Of a DNA stretch of 25,647 nucleotides, positions 15,291-23,231 are shown in pieces. Origin of the DNA: Bacteroidales bacterium UBA4345 (GTDB lineage Bacteria; Bacteroidota; Bacteroidia; Bacteroidales; Paludibacteraceae); contig DGTD01000061.1 in assembly GCA_002396385.1 (NCBI GenBank), positions 1 to 25,647 on the forward strand, read 5' to 3'. A program made the position numbers and the translations under genes. Every line of letters begins with the position of its first letter. The stretch's first letter is position 1. The notes under the pieces are model-generated. The model saw only the letters and a list, made by a program, of their open reading frames with translations, had not been told where the DNA came from and did not search any database.

Positions 15291-17252
15291 ATGAAACTTT
15301 TCGCCTTTATCGTCTTATCTGCATTATCAGCCGTTACTTCTCTCGCTAAGGCTAAGGAGCACGTTTTCGACATCAACACCAACAAACCTGGTGCAGAGAT
15401 TCCTTCTACTATGTACGGCATCTTTTTTGAAGACATTAATTACGGTGCCGACGGAGGCCTGTATGGTGAACTTATAAAGAACCGTTCTTTTGAGTTTCCG
15501 CAAAACCTGATGGGCTGGATGAGTTTTGGCGATGTATCGTTAAAAGACGACGGGCCTTTTCCACGCTGTCCCCACTATGTGCGCCTGGCTGTCTGCAAAG
15601 AGCCCAGCAAGTGGACCGGGCTGCAAAACGAGGGGTATTTCGGTATCGGCTACCAAAAAAACGCTGTCTACCGCTTTACGGTATGGGCACGTGTGCCAAA
15701 CGGAGGTGTTGCTAAAATTAGCGCCCAACTTGTTGACCCCAAAACAATGGGCGAACGCCAACAGTATCTGGGTGAGACCTCTATTACTGTCGATTCAAAG
15801 GACTGGAAAAAATACGAGTGTTACATAAAATGCGCCGACCATGTGGAAAAAGGTTCCTTCCGCCTACTGTTAGACCACAGCAGTTCGACTGTAGACCTGG
15901 AACACGTTTCCCTATTCCCGAAAGACACCTATAAAGGCGATGAGAACGGCTTGCGAAAAGACCTTGCCGAGGCTCTTGAGCAACTGCACCCCGGAGTGTT
16001 CCGCTTCCCGGGCGGATGCGTGGTGGAAGGTGCCGAACTAGAAAGCCGTTACCAGTGGAAAAATTCGGTAGGACCCGTTGAAAACAGACCGCTTAACGAG
16101 AACCGCTGGCTTCATAGTTTCGACAACCGCCTTTTCCCCGATTATTTCCAATCGTATGGACTGGGATTCTACGAGTATTTCCGTTTGGCGGAAGAAATTG
16201 GTGCCGAACCTGTTCCCGTAGTCAGCGTAGGTCTTGCCTGCCAGTACCAAAGCAACCGCCACCAACCCCTCGACCAGCTGCAACCCTACATCGACGACGC
16301 CATCGACCTTATTGCTTTTGCCAACGGCGACCCCGCCACAAACAAATGGGCGAAAATAAGGGCCGATATGGGCCATCCGGCTCCGTTTAACCTGAAATAC
16401 ATTGCCATAGGAAACGAACAGTGGGGCAAGGAATACCCTGAACGGTTGAAACCTTTTGTTGCACAGATTAAAGCCAAATATCCCGACATTCATATTATCG
16501 GTTCTTCGGGGCCGGACTCTGAAGGCGACAAATATGACTACCTCTGGCCAGAAATGCGCAAACTGAAAGTAGACCTTGTTGACGAACACTTCTACCGCGA
16601 CGAAAACTGGTTTTTAAAAGCGGGCAACCGCTACGACAACTACAGCCGGAAAGGTCCGAAAGTGTTTGCTGGCGAATACGCGTGCCACGAAACCGGGAAA
16701 AAATGGAACCACTTCTACGCCGCACTGCTCGAAGCCGCCTTTATGACCAACCTGGAACGTAATGCCGACGTTGTCCGCATGGCCACCTATGCCCCACTCT
16801 TTGCCCATGTTGAGGGATGGCAATGGCGCCCCGATGCCATTTGGTTCAACAATACCAGCAAATTCAACACCTGCTCCTACTACGTGCAGCAACTGTATGC
16901 CACTAACAAGGGAAAACACGTGCTGCCGCTGACTATGAAGGGAAAACCCGTAGCAGGCAATGCCGACCAAGACGGCTTGTTCGCATCGGCTGTGCTCGAC
17001 AAAAACGACCACTCGGTTATCGTAAAAATCGTCAATACGGGAGACCAACCACAATCTGTCAGCCTTAATTTGAAAGGCTGGGGTCAAACTATGGTTTCGG
17101 GTACTCTAACTACCTTTCATGCCGACAACATGGATGCGGAAAATACCCTCGATTCTCCACAACAGATTGTTCCATATACATCACAACAATCTGGCAAGAC
17201 TATAACAATTTCTGCAAAGACGTTTATAATTTACAGATTTTCAAAGAAATAA
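15291..17252 (+). CDS. GH51 alpha-L-arabinofuranosidase, secreted
   Basis: A 653-residue enzyme that removes terminal alpha-L-arabinofuranosyl groups from arabinan and arabinoxylan. A signal peptide (MKLFAFIVLSALSAVTSLAK) points to periplasmic or surface location. The GH51 start IPSTMYGIFFEDINYGADGG is followed by a CBM4/9-like segment at about 75-205, then the catalytic barrel with FRFPGGC, the acid/base glutamate E376 in AIGNEQWG and the nucleophile E462 in VFAGEYACHE, and a C-terminal beta domain ending in IYRFSKK. Length is usual for Bacteroidetes GH51 enzymes. A possible -7-like box (TAACTTTA, 15263-15270) lies just upstream, imperfect. No SusC/SusD partner is in the window, so it is not obviously part of a polysaccharide utilisation locus here. 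The following 177 nt hold only a weak hairpin (TTTATC/GATAAA near 17260). Confidence 0.95.
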   Translation: MKLFAFIVLSALSAVTSLAKAKEHVFDINTNKPGAEIPSTMYGIFFEDINYGADGGLYGELIKNRSFEFPQNLMGWMSFGDVSLKDDGPFPRCPHYVRLAVCKEPSKWTGLQNEGYFGIGYQKNAVYRFTVWARVPNGGVAKISAQLVDPKTMGERQQYLGETSITVDSKDWKKYECYIKCADHVEKGSFRLLLDHSSSTVDLEHVSLFPKDTYKGDENGLRKDLAEALEQLHPGVFRFPGGCVVEGAELESRYQWKNSVGPVENRPLNENRWLHSFDNRLFPDYFQSYGLGFYEYFRLAEEIGAEPVPVVSVGLACQYQSNRHQPLDQLQPYIDDAIDLIAFANGDPATNKWAKIRADMGHPAPFNLKYIAIGNEQWGKEYPERLKPFVAQIKAKYPDIHIIGSSGPDSEGDKYDYLWPEMRKLKVDLVDEHFYRDENWFLKAGNRYDNYSRKGPKVFAGEYACHETGKKWNHFYAALLEAAFMTNLERNADVVRMATYAPLFAHVEGWQWRPDAIWFNNTSKFNTCSYYVQQLYATNKGKHVLPLTMKGKPVAGNADQDGLFASAVLDKNDHSVIVKIVNTGDQPQSVSLNLKGWGQTMVSGTLTTFHADNMDAENTLDSPQQIVPYTSQQSGKTITISAKTFIIYRFSKK

Positions 17253-17429
17253 AAAAGAATTTATCATATCCGATAAAGAAAATAAACTCAAAAACCACTA
17301 TTTATTCATAAAATTCTATAGAAAATTACAATATTTTAGGTACAGATTATATTTTTTTGTATCTTGCATTCGCAAAAGAATTATTCTTGCCTATAGATTT
17401 AGTATTATTTATATAATTTCGTTTACATT

Positions 17430-17981
17430 ATGAAAAAACAACTGTTATTTATGACCATGGCTTTATTGCCAGTTGCCGGATTCGTTGCTTGTGACGACGA
17501 TGATGACAACAACGAAGGCCAGGGAATTACTCCCGCAACCAAAACATTTGAAGTGGTTAGTACAAAAAGTAGCGACTGCCTCGGCTCTCCTTGGGACCTT
17601 TTAGGTAAGGACGAGAACAGCAATTCTGCCTACTGCGACTACACGTATGATGCAAAAACAAACACCTTAAAACTGATTGCCAGTAACATACAAAGAAATT
17701 GCGAAGACATTCCCACGATGAGCGCATATTGTATCGACAACAAGATTACATCCCGTATTTCGTCAGACCCTACCATTATAACCAACTGCGAATGCATCTA
17801 CAGCGACACCATCGTGATGCGCGGTTTCAATCCTAAAATTTACACGCTTACCATATACAATTCCACTTTCGCACAAGGAAGTGAGGGAATCGATTTGTCG
17901 GCAAACAAAAACATTGAAGGACGTATCTACCTCGACGAGCCACTTCCTCAAATTGAACCTTATTTGGGGCCTGTTGATTAA
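17430..17981 (+). CDS. Cysteine-rich surface lipoprotein, copy 1 of 3
   Basis: A 183-residue lipoprotein. The signal peptide ends in PVAGFVAC with the lipid cysteine followed by five aspartates, the kind of acidic run that acts as a surface-export signal in Bacteroidetes lipoproteins. The mature part has five further cysteines at positions shared with the next two genes: SDCLGSP, AYCDYTYDA, RNCEDIP and the pair in NCECIYSDTIVMRGF, and ends in GRIYLDE. The C-x-C-x-Y-[SD] pattern before a Y-T-L-x-I strand recalls other small Bacteroidetes beta-sandwich lipoproteins, but I do not recognise a named family and propose no function. An imperfect -7-like box (TATCTTGC) is at 17360-17367. Gap to copy 2 is 151 nt, so it may be transcribed separately or read through. 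Confidence 0.88.
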   Translation: MKKQLLFMTMALLPVAGFVACDDDDDNNEGQGITPATKTFEVVSTKSSDCLGSPWDLLGKDENSNSAYCDYTYDAKTNTLKLIASNIQRNCEDIPTMSAYCIDNKITSRISSDPTIITNCECIYSDTIVMRGFNPKIYTLTIYNSTFAQGSEGIDLSANKNIEGRIYLDEPLPQIEPYLGPVD

Positions 17982-18132
17982 ACTTTAATGTCCGCCATCG
18001 TTTGGACTTTACCTCTTCGTAATTCTATGAAAACCATCTTTATAGAAGATACATTTCCATCTCTCTGGTTGGAAGTCTGTTAATTATGGCTGGCTATAGA
18101 TAGAACTAATTACTTACTGTAAAATTGAAAAT

Positions 18133-18687
18133 ATGAAAAAAACATTATTCCTAACGGCAATAGCGCTACTTCCAGTTGCCGGATTCGTTGCTTGTGACGA
18201 CGATGATAACGAAAATAACAACGCAATCCCGTCGAAAACTGAAAAAATGGAGATTGTCAGCACTGGCGCCAGCGATTGCCTCGGCTCTCCGTATGATTTG
18301 GCAGGCAAGGGCGATGAAAATAAATTTGCCTATTGCGACTATGTCTATAATGCAAAAAACGGAACCATTAAATTGGTAATCAATAACATTACTCGCAACT
18401 GCGCATTCGTCCCAACACTCAGTGCCAACAACAACTACTATTCGAAAAACATTGAGGTTACAATCTCAGAACCAAGTAAAGACGACCTCGCTGATATGGC
18501 TAGATGTGAATGCCTCTACAGCGACACCATTGTGATGCGTGGTTTATCTGGTGTCCACACCCTGACCATTAAAGATGGTTCCAAGTATAGAGCCAAGACA
18601 GAGATTGACTTTTCTTCTGAAACCGATATCAAAAACCGTGTTTACATCGACGAAGAAATTCCTACTATCCACCTGGTTGCCCACTAA
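18133..18687 (+). CDS. Cysteine-rich surface lipoprotein, copy 2 of 3
   Basis: A 184-residue paralogue of the genes on either side. The signal peptide and lipobox are the same (LLPVAGFVAC, then DDDD). Shared landmarks are SDCLGSPYDL, FAYCDYVYNA, RNCAFVP, CECLYSDTIVMRG, HTLTI and NRVYIDE; between RNC and CEC it has an insertion of several residues compared with copy 3. About 36 bases across the lipobox and aspartate run are identical to copy 1 although the rest of the two genes has diverged considerably. The 151-nt gap upstream carries no convincing promoter, but the 35-nt gap to copy 3 suggests these two are cotranscribed. Function unknown; surface exposure is inferred from the acidic run after the lipid cysteine. 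Confidence 0.88.
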   Translation: MKKTLFLTAIALLPVAGFVACDDDDNENNNAIPSKTEKMEIVSTGASDCLGSPYDLAGKGDENKFAYCDYVYNAKNGTIKLVINNITRNCAFVPTLSANNNYYSKNIEVTISEPSKDDLADMARCECLYSDTIVMRGLSGVHTLTIKDGSKYRAKTEIDFSSETDIKNRVYIDEEIPTIHLVAH

Positions 18688-18722
18688 TAATAGACAGATA
18701 AATTGATTATTTTAGATAGAAT

Positions 18723-19262
18723 ATGAAAAAAAACTTGTTCCTAATGGCAATGGCACTTCTGCCTGTTGCCGGTTTCGTTGCTTGCGACGACGATGATAAC
18801 AATTCAAATGCGACCATTATTCCTGTTGAGACTAAAGAAATGCAGCCGGTTCGTATAGTAAACAGTGGATGTTTGGGTTCGCCATCGAGTGTAAACGGCA
18901 AAGACGAAAGCGAAAATAATCCGTACTGCGATTATGTTTACAATGCAGAAGATGATATTCTAAAACTGATTGTCAGCAACATAGTAGCACCATGCGGAAA
19001 CGTACCAGAAATCAGCGCTAAAAATTTGGCAGACACAATTAAAGTAGAACTGGCCTATTCTGACACAGGTGTTGATTGCATTTGTGTTTATTCTGACACC
19101 ATTGTTCTACGAGGTTTCAATAAGAAAAAGTACACTTTGAATATTAGAGAAAGCATAAAGATGTCGACTTCTGAACTTGACCTCACTTCAGGAAAAAATG
19201 TTGAAAACCGCGTATATCTCGATCAGTATATTCAAGATAAGGTATATATAGGCGAAAAATAA
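18723..19262 (+). CDS. Cysteine-rich surface lipoprotein, copy 3 of 3
   Basis: A 179-residue third paralogue, starting 35 nt after copy 2 and ending 25 nt before a strong terminator. The lipobox LLPVAGFVAC plus DDDD is conserved, as are SGCLGSP, PYCDYVYNA, APCGNVP, DCICVYSDTIVLRGF, YTLNI and NRVYLDQ. It is the most divergent copy: the aspartate before CLGSP is G and the RNC motif is APC. All five mature cysteines are kept in all three proteins, which suggests disulfides or metal binding in an exported domain. No known family is recognised. Alternatives are a structural surface subunit or a ligand-binding lipoprotein; nothing in the sequence decides. Confidence 0.88.
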   Translation: MKKNLFLMAMALLPVAGFVACDDDDNNSNATIIPVETKEMQPVRIVNSGCLGSPSSVNGKDESENNPYCDYVYNAEDDILKLIVSNIVAPCGNVPEISAKNLADTIKVELAYSDTGVDCICVYSDTIVLRGFNKKKYTLNIRESIKMSTSELDLTSGKNVENRVYLDQYIQDKVYIGEK

Positions 19263-19285
19263 AGGGTAAAAACCTTCAAGACTTT

Positions 19286-19328
19286 AAAACCGCCGCAATT
19301 GTTTTTCAATTTGCGGCGGTTTTTGTTT
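19286..19328 (+). terminator. Intrinsic terminator after the lipoprotein triplet
   Basis: AACCGCCGCAA at 19288-19298 pairs perfectly with TTGCGGCGGTT at 19311-19321 around a short T-rich loop and is followed by a T-rich tail (TTTTGTTTT). It separates the lipoprotein genes from the penicillin-binding protein gene. Confidence 0.93.
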
Positions 19329-19422
19329 TAACCCATCAGATTGTTCGATGGCAATTTAATAGAAATCAACCTTTTAAGCGATTTTCAACGAGCAATTGAA
19401 TTCTTCCATGAAACTTCGGTAC

Positions 19423-19430
19423 TATTTTTG
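19423..19430 (+). promoter_or_regulatory. -7 box for the penicillin-binding protein gene
   Basis: TATTTTTG fits TAnnTTTG and lies 41 nt before the ATG at 19472, giving a leader of about 35 nt. A clear -33 TTTG is not seen. Confidence 0.5.
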
Positions 19431-19471
19431 CATAATTCTATTATCGCTGAAGATGATGTTGTAATAATACC

Positions 19472-22096
19472 ATGATAGATAAAGTAAAGCCCTATTTGTT
19501 AGCTACCAAGACATTTGTTCAAAACTTATATATAAGACTGTCAGGCATTGTCAAAGCTATTGCAACAAAAGCGAAGCCTATTGGTGAAAAGTTGCAAAAA
19601 GCAAAAAAGAAAGTCGGCAGTATTGTATTGTCTATTTTTAAGTGTAGTTGGAAAATTAAACTAGCCGTAGTGTTGACGCCCTTGCTGCTTTCTGTTGTTT
19701 TGCTGTTTTTGTTTGTTAAGGCTGTCGACGGCAATTGGAATGGCTGGTTCGGAGCCTCTCCTAAGAGCGAACTCCTTGACAAACCTGTTCAGGTAGAGGC
19801 GTCTGAAATATACAGTGCAGACGGTGCTTTAATTGGAAAATTCTTTACTGAAAACCGCAGTTCGGTCGACTATAAAGACCTTTCTCCCATTCTTATTGAA
19901 ACACTGATCCATACCGAGGACGAGCGTTTCTACGAACACCATGGAGTCGATTACATGGGTATGCTGGGCGCTTTTAAAGATGCTTTAAGTGGAAACGCAC
20001 GTGGTGCCAGCACCATTACCCAGCAGTTGGTCAAAAATCTGTTTAAGATCAGAACCGACTATATGGACGGCAAATGGTGTAAAAAGCCAGGTATGCGCAC
20101 ACCGATCATCAAGGTGAAGGAAATGATAGGAGCCCGCCGTATAGAAGACCGTTATTCCAAGGAGCAGATTTTGCAAATGTACCTTAATACGGTTTATTTT
20201 GGCAGCAATGCCTATGGCATTAAGGCGGCAGCTAAGACCTATTTCAACACTACACCCGATAAACTGAACTACGAACAATCGGCTAGTCTGGTCGGAATTC
20301 TGAAAGCAAACACTTATTATAATCCGAAAAAGAACCCTGAGAATAACCTCAACCGTCGGAACCTGATTTTACGGACAATGTGCGACCATGGTGTGTTCTC
20401 TAAAGCTGTGTGCGACTCATTGTGCAATATACCTCTGGCCTTGAATTTCCGTCCAGAATCGAACTTGAACGGTAAGGCACTCCATTTCAGAGATTTCATT
20501 GCCGGAGAATTGCAAGACTGGTGCGACGATAACGGCGTCAACCTATATCAAGACGGTTTGAAAATTTATACTTCCATCGACTCCCGTATGCAAGACTATG
20601 CTGAACAAGCGGTCAGGAGGCAAATGGCTGAACTGCAGGAAAAGTTTAATGCTGACTGGGGTAACGATAATCCATGGCGTGACCGAAACAATAAAGAACT
20701 AAAGACTTTTATCGACGAACGCCTCACACAAACCGATGTCTACAAAATGCTGTCCATTCAGTACGACGGCAACCGCGATTCCATTATGAAACACATGAGA
20801 AAGCCTCACGAAATGAAGGTTTTTGATTACAATAAAGGGTTGAAAGACACGGTTATGAGCAGCATCGATTCGCTCAAATACACCTTGCGCTTCCTGCACT
20901 GCGGCTTTGTCGCCGTTGAACCGCAAACCGGATTTGTTAAGGCTTGGGTAGGAGATATTGACTATAACTATTGGCAATACGACAAAGTAGTCGCCAAGCG
21001 CCAACCCGGCTCCACATTCAAACTGTTTGTTTATGCCGAAGCTATTCGCCGTGGTGCCAGTCCGTGTGACGTGCGTGTTGACTCATCAATAAGTTGGACC
21101 TACCGTGACCTTGTTGATGGGCATTGGACCACATGGCAGCCTCGAAATGCCAACGGCTACTATACCAATGAGAACATGACCCTGAAAACAGCATTCGCAC
21201 GGTCGGTCAACACCGTTGCAGCGCAGCTTACCCGTGAAATTGGGGCGGCGAATATCGTCTCTCTGGCACATAAAATGGGCATCGATTCACCGATTGAACC
21301 TAATCCGTCGGTTTGTCTTGGTTCGGAAGACGTATCTTTGCTTGAACTGGTCAACGCTTACACAGTGGTAATTGACGAAGGACGGAAACATAAACCGGTT
21401 TTCGTGACACGCATTGAAGACCGTAACGGAAAAATACTGTATGAACAGGGAACGCAAACAGAACAGGTGCTCGATTATGAGACCGCCTTCCTTATGCGCG
21501 AGATGTTACGCGAAGGACTTTCCGATGAGCGGGGCACCTCCCAAGGCTTGCGCAGCTTCAACATATTGCGCGGCACCGATTTCGGAGGGAAAACCGGGTC
21601 AACGTCCAATTACTCCGATGCCTGGTATGTGGGCGTTACTCCAAAGTTGGTTGCCGGGGTATGGGTAGGTGGCGAATACCGGTGCATCCATTTTAGAAAC
21701 GGTTCTGAAGGGCAAGGTGGAAAGGCGGCTCTTCCTGTATTTGGCCGGTTTATGGAGATGGCTCTGAACGATGCCCACCTGAAGAAATACCGATGCCGTT
21801 TCAGCGAACCGAAGAAAGTTATTACCAAACAATACAAGTGCGTACCAGTTGTTCAAAAAGAAGAGGAATCTGAAAAGAAGGAAAGTCGTGGCGGATTCTT
21901 CAAGCGGCTTTTTGGTAAAAAGGAAAAAATTAACGAAAAGGGGGACACCATTCTCAGCAACCGCGAGTTAAGACGTAAGCACCGTAAAGAGGAAAGGGCG
22001 GCCAGAAAAGCAAGGAAAGAACAGGAAAAGGCAGAAAAAGCCGCTAAAGAAAAAGAAGGCGGGAAAAAGATATGGTGGCGCCGTAACAGAGACTGA
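19472..22096 (+). CDS. mrcA: Class A penicillin-binding protein (PBP1A type)
   Basis: An 874-residue bifunctional peptidoglycan synthase: it polymerises lipid II glycan strands and cross-links the stem peptides at the inner membrane. A basic cytoplasmic segment of about 60 residues precedes one membrane helix (about 62-83, VVLTPLLLSVVLLFLFV). The GT51 domain has E149 in TEDERFYEHHGVDYM and GASTITQQLVKNLF. The transpeptidase has S514-x-x-K517 (GSTFKLF), S578-V-N580 and K707-T-G709 (GGKTGST). The last 90 residues are very basic and charged (ERAARKARKEQEKAEKAAKE), and end in IWWRRNRD. All catalytic motifs are intact, so it should be active. It converges on the next gene with only 14 nt between stops. 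The symbol follows common annotation of the family; orthology to E. coli mrcA is not proven. Confidence 0.94.
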   Translation: MIDKVKPYLLATKTFVQNLYIRLSGIVKAIATKAKPIGEKLQKAKKKVGSIVLSIFKCSWKIKLAVVLTPLLLSVVLLFLFVKAVDGNWNGWFGASPKSELLDKPVQVEASEIYSADGALIGKFFTENRSSVDYKDLSPILIETLIHTEDERFYEHHGVDYMGMLGAFKDALSGNARGASTITQQLVKNLFKIRTDYMDGKWCKKPGMRTPIIKVKEMIGARRIEDRYSKEQILQMYLNTVYFGSNAYGIKAAAKTYFNTTPDKLNYEQSASLVGILKANTYYNPKKNPENNLNRRNLILRTMCDHGVFSKAVCDSLCNIPLALNFRPESNLNGKALHFRDFIAGELQDWCDDNGVNLYQDGLKIYTSIDSRMQDYAEQAVRRQMAELQEKFNADWGNDNPWRDRNNKELKTFIDERLTQTDVYKMLSIQYDGNRDSIMKHMRKPHEMKVFDYNKGLKDTVMSSIDSLKYTLRFLHCGFVAVEPQTGFVKAWVGDIDYNYWQYDKVVAKRQPGSTFKLFVYAEAIRRGASPCDVRVDSSISWTYRDLVDGHWTTWQPRNANGYYTNENMTLKTAFARSVNTVAAQLTREIGAANIVSLAHKMGIDSPIEPNPSVCLGSEDVSLLELVNAYTVVIDEGRKHKPVFVTRIEDRNGKILYEQGTQTEQVLDYETAFLMREMLREGLSDERGTSQGLRSFNILRGTDFGGKTGSTSNYSDAWYVGVTPKLVAGVWVGGEYRCIHFRNGSEGQGGKAALPVFGRFMEMALNDAHLKKYRCRFSEPKKVITKQYKCVPVVQKEEESEKKESRGGFFKRLFGKKEKINEKGDTILSNRELRRKHRKEERAARKARKEQEKAEKAAKEKEGGKKIWWRRNRD

Positions 22097-22110
22097 TATA
22101 CGGATAGCGC

Positions 22111-23079
22111 TTATTCTTTGAGCCAATTCCTATATTTGATCCAAACATGGAGCCATATACGGGCTATGGAGTCAATAGCATCAACAAAAATCAGCCTGTT
22201 ATATGCGTCAAAATTCCTTCCCCACTCTGTAAGGTTAGTAAACTCAGTATAGTTTTGGCTGGGAGTAAAACTTTCTGGAACAAGGAAATAAGAGAATAAA
22301 TAGGAATACTGCGACACTCCGCTCATATAATCCCACGTGCTGCTGTTATTACTTCCCCACCCATGCACATAAGGCCGGGTTTGCACCTCTTGCTCAACAT
22401 CTTGAAGTAGCTGTGTGACTTTTAATGGCAATGGGTACCCTTCCGGGTCATAGTAGAAGCGGTTGTTATCGGTGTCTATCTTGTACGATTTCTTTATCTG
22501 GTCTTCCCATTTTTTTTCTATGGTTCCGTGTAAACCTTTCTCGTCGGAGAACGGACGGTTGTCACAATGGAAAGGCATGTGGCAGTCTGCCACATAGTGA
22601 CTGAGGATGAAGAAGCGCAAAGCAATGTGGTTGTTGGTGGTTGTTATAGGGCAGCCACGTTCCTCTTTCTGCAACATCTTAAAGTTATCGACAATACTAT
22701 GGGCTATCGACTCACACCGGTCTGCGCAGTTTCCTTTTATAATGTTGTAGGGTTTTTGAAAAAGAGGAGATTTCTTTTTCATTAAGGAACTGATTGCATG
22801 CGTGTTTGGCATACTCCTGAAAGATGAATAATGGCCGTCGGATGCAGGTTCGTATTTTACGATATGACTGGTACTCATATCTTTAAACACATCATCAGGA
22901 TACCATGCTCCCTCTATAACAAAATCGCGGTAGTTTTTAAACCATTTCCACAAGCTTTTCGCATGTTGGCGAACTTCGTCTGTAACACCTTTCACCACAA
23001 GCTCGTTATCGGTAGTTGCTATAACCTCTAAACGTTTTATAGCCATAAAAGCCAACCATGCATGCGAATACTTCTTCAT
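22111..23079 (-). CDS. Zinc-dependent phospholipase C / S1-P1 nuclease-like protein
   Basis: A 322-residue protein whose layout matches the zinc phospholipase C/S1-P1 nuclease fold: an early histidine (YSHAW, H6), GAWYPDD at 57-63, H72, H151, then LSHYVADCHMPFHCD (H161, D165, H171) and LHGTIEKKWED (H184). In this superfamily such residues hold a tri-zinc centre that cleaves phosphodiester bonds in lipids or nucleic acids. Substrate cannot be told from sequence. Unlike most relatives it shows no clear signal peptide; the N-terminus goes straight into the domain. It is a single gene with a -7 box at 23108-23115 and short leader, facing away from the polymerase gene. The superfamily call is good, enzymatic activity is inference. 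Confidence 0.75.
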   Translation of the reverse strand: MKKYSHAWLAFMAIKRLEVIATTDNELVVKGVTDEVRQHAKSLWKWFKNYRDFVIEGAWYPDDVFKDMSTSHIVKYEPASDGHYSSFRSMPNTHAISSLMKKKSPLFQKPYNIIKGNCADRCESIAHSIVDNFKMLQKEERGCPITTTNNHIALRFFILSHYVADCHMPFHCDNRPFSDEKGLHGTIEKKWEDQIKKSYKIDTDNNRFYYDPEGYPLPLKVTQLLQDVEQEVQTRPYVHGWGSNNSSTWDYMSGVSQYSYLFSYFLVPESFTPSQNYTEFTNLTEWGRNFDAYNRLIFVDAIDSIARIWLHVWIKYRNWLKE

Positions 23080-23107
23080 TTCTGTTTCCTTTATTATATC
23101 ACAACTA

Positions 23108-23115
23108 CAAATATA
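23108..23115 (-). promoter_or_regulatory. -7 box for the phospholipase-like gene
   Basis: TATATTTG on the minus strand matches TAnnTTTG exactly and lies 28 nt before the ATG at 23079. No -33 TTTG at standard spacing. Confidence 0.5.
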
Positions 23116-23197
23116 GCGAAAAAAGGAAATAGATAAGCTATTCCATTTATCATCGTGTTACATATTTAAACCACATAACCAGTAAATAGAAGTCTAA

Positions 23198-23213
23198 TAA
23201 ATTTGTAATTTTG
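23198..23213 (+). promoter_or_regulatory. Two overlapping -7 boxes for the polymerase operon
   Basis: TAAATTTG (23198-23205) and TAATTTTG (23206-23213) both fit TAnnTTTG. They place the transcription start at about 23212-23221, so the upstream TTG at 23211 cannot be the start codon and the ATG at 23232 is preferred. No LexA-like operator was recognised. Confidence 0.5.
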
Positions 23214-23231
23214 AGGTTGTATATACCATAT

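Noticed and set aside
15540..17087. Minus-strand frames of up to 183 codons under the GH51 gene
   Set aside because: They are shadows of a gene with both catalytic glutamates intact and carry no motifs.
17253..17300. Terminator after the GH51 gene
   Set aside because: The only hairpin (TTTATC/GATAAA) is AT-only, 6 bp and without a T-tract, too weak to call.
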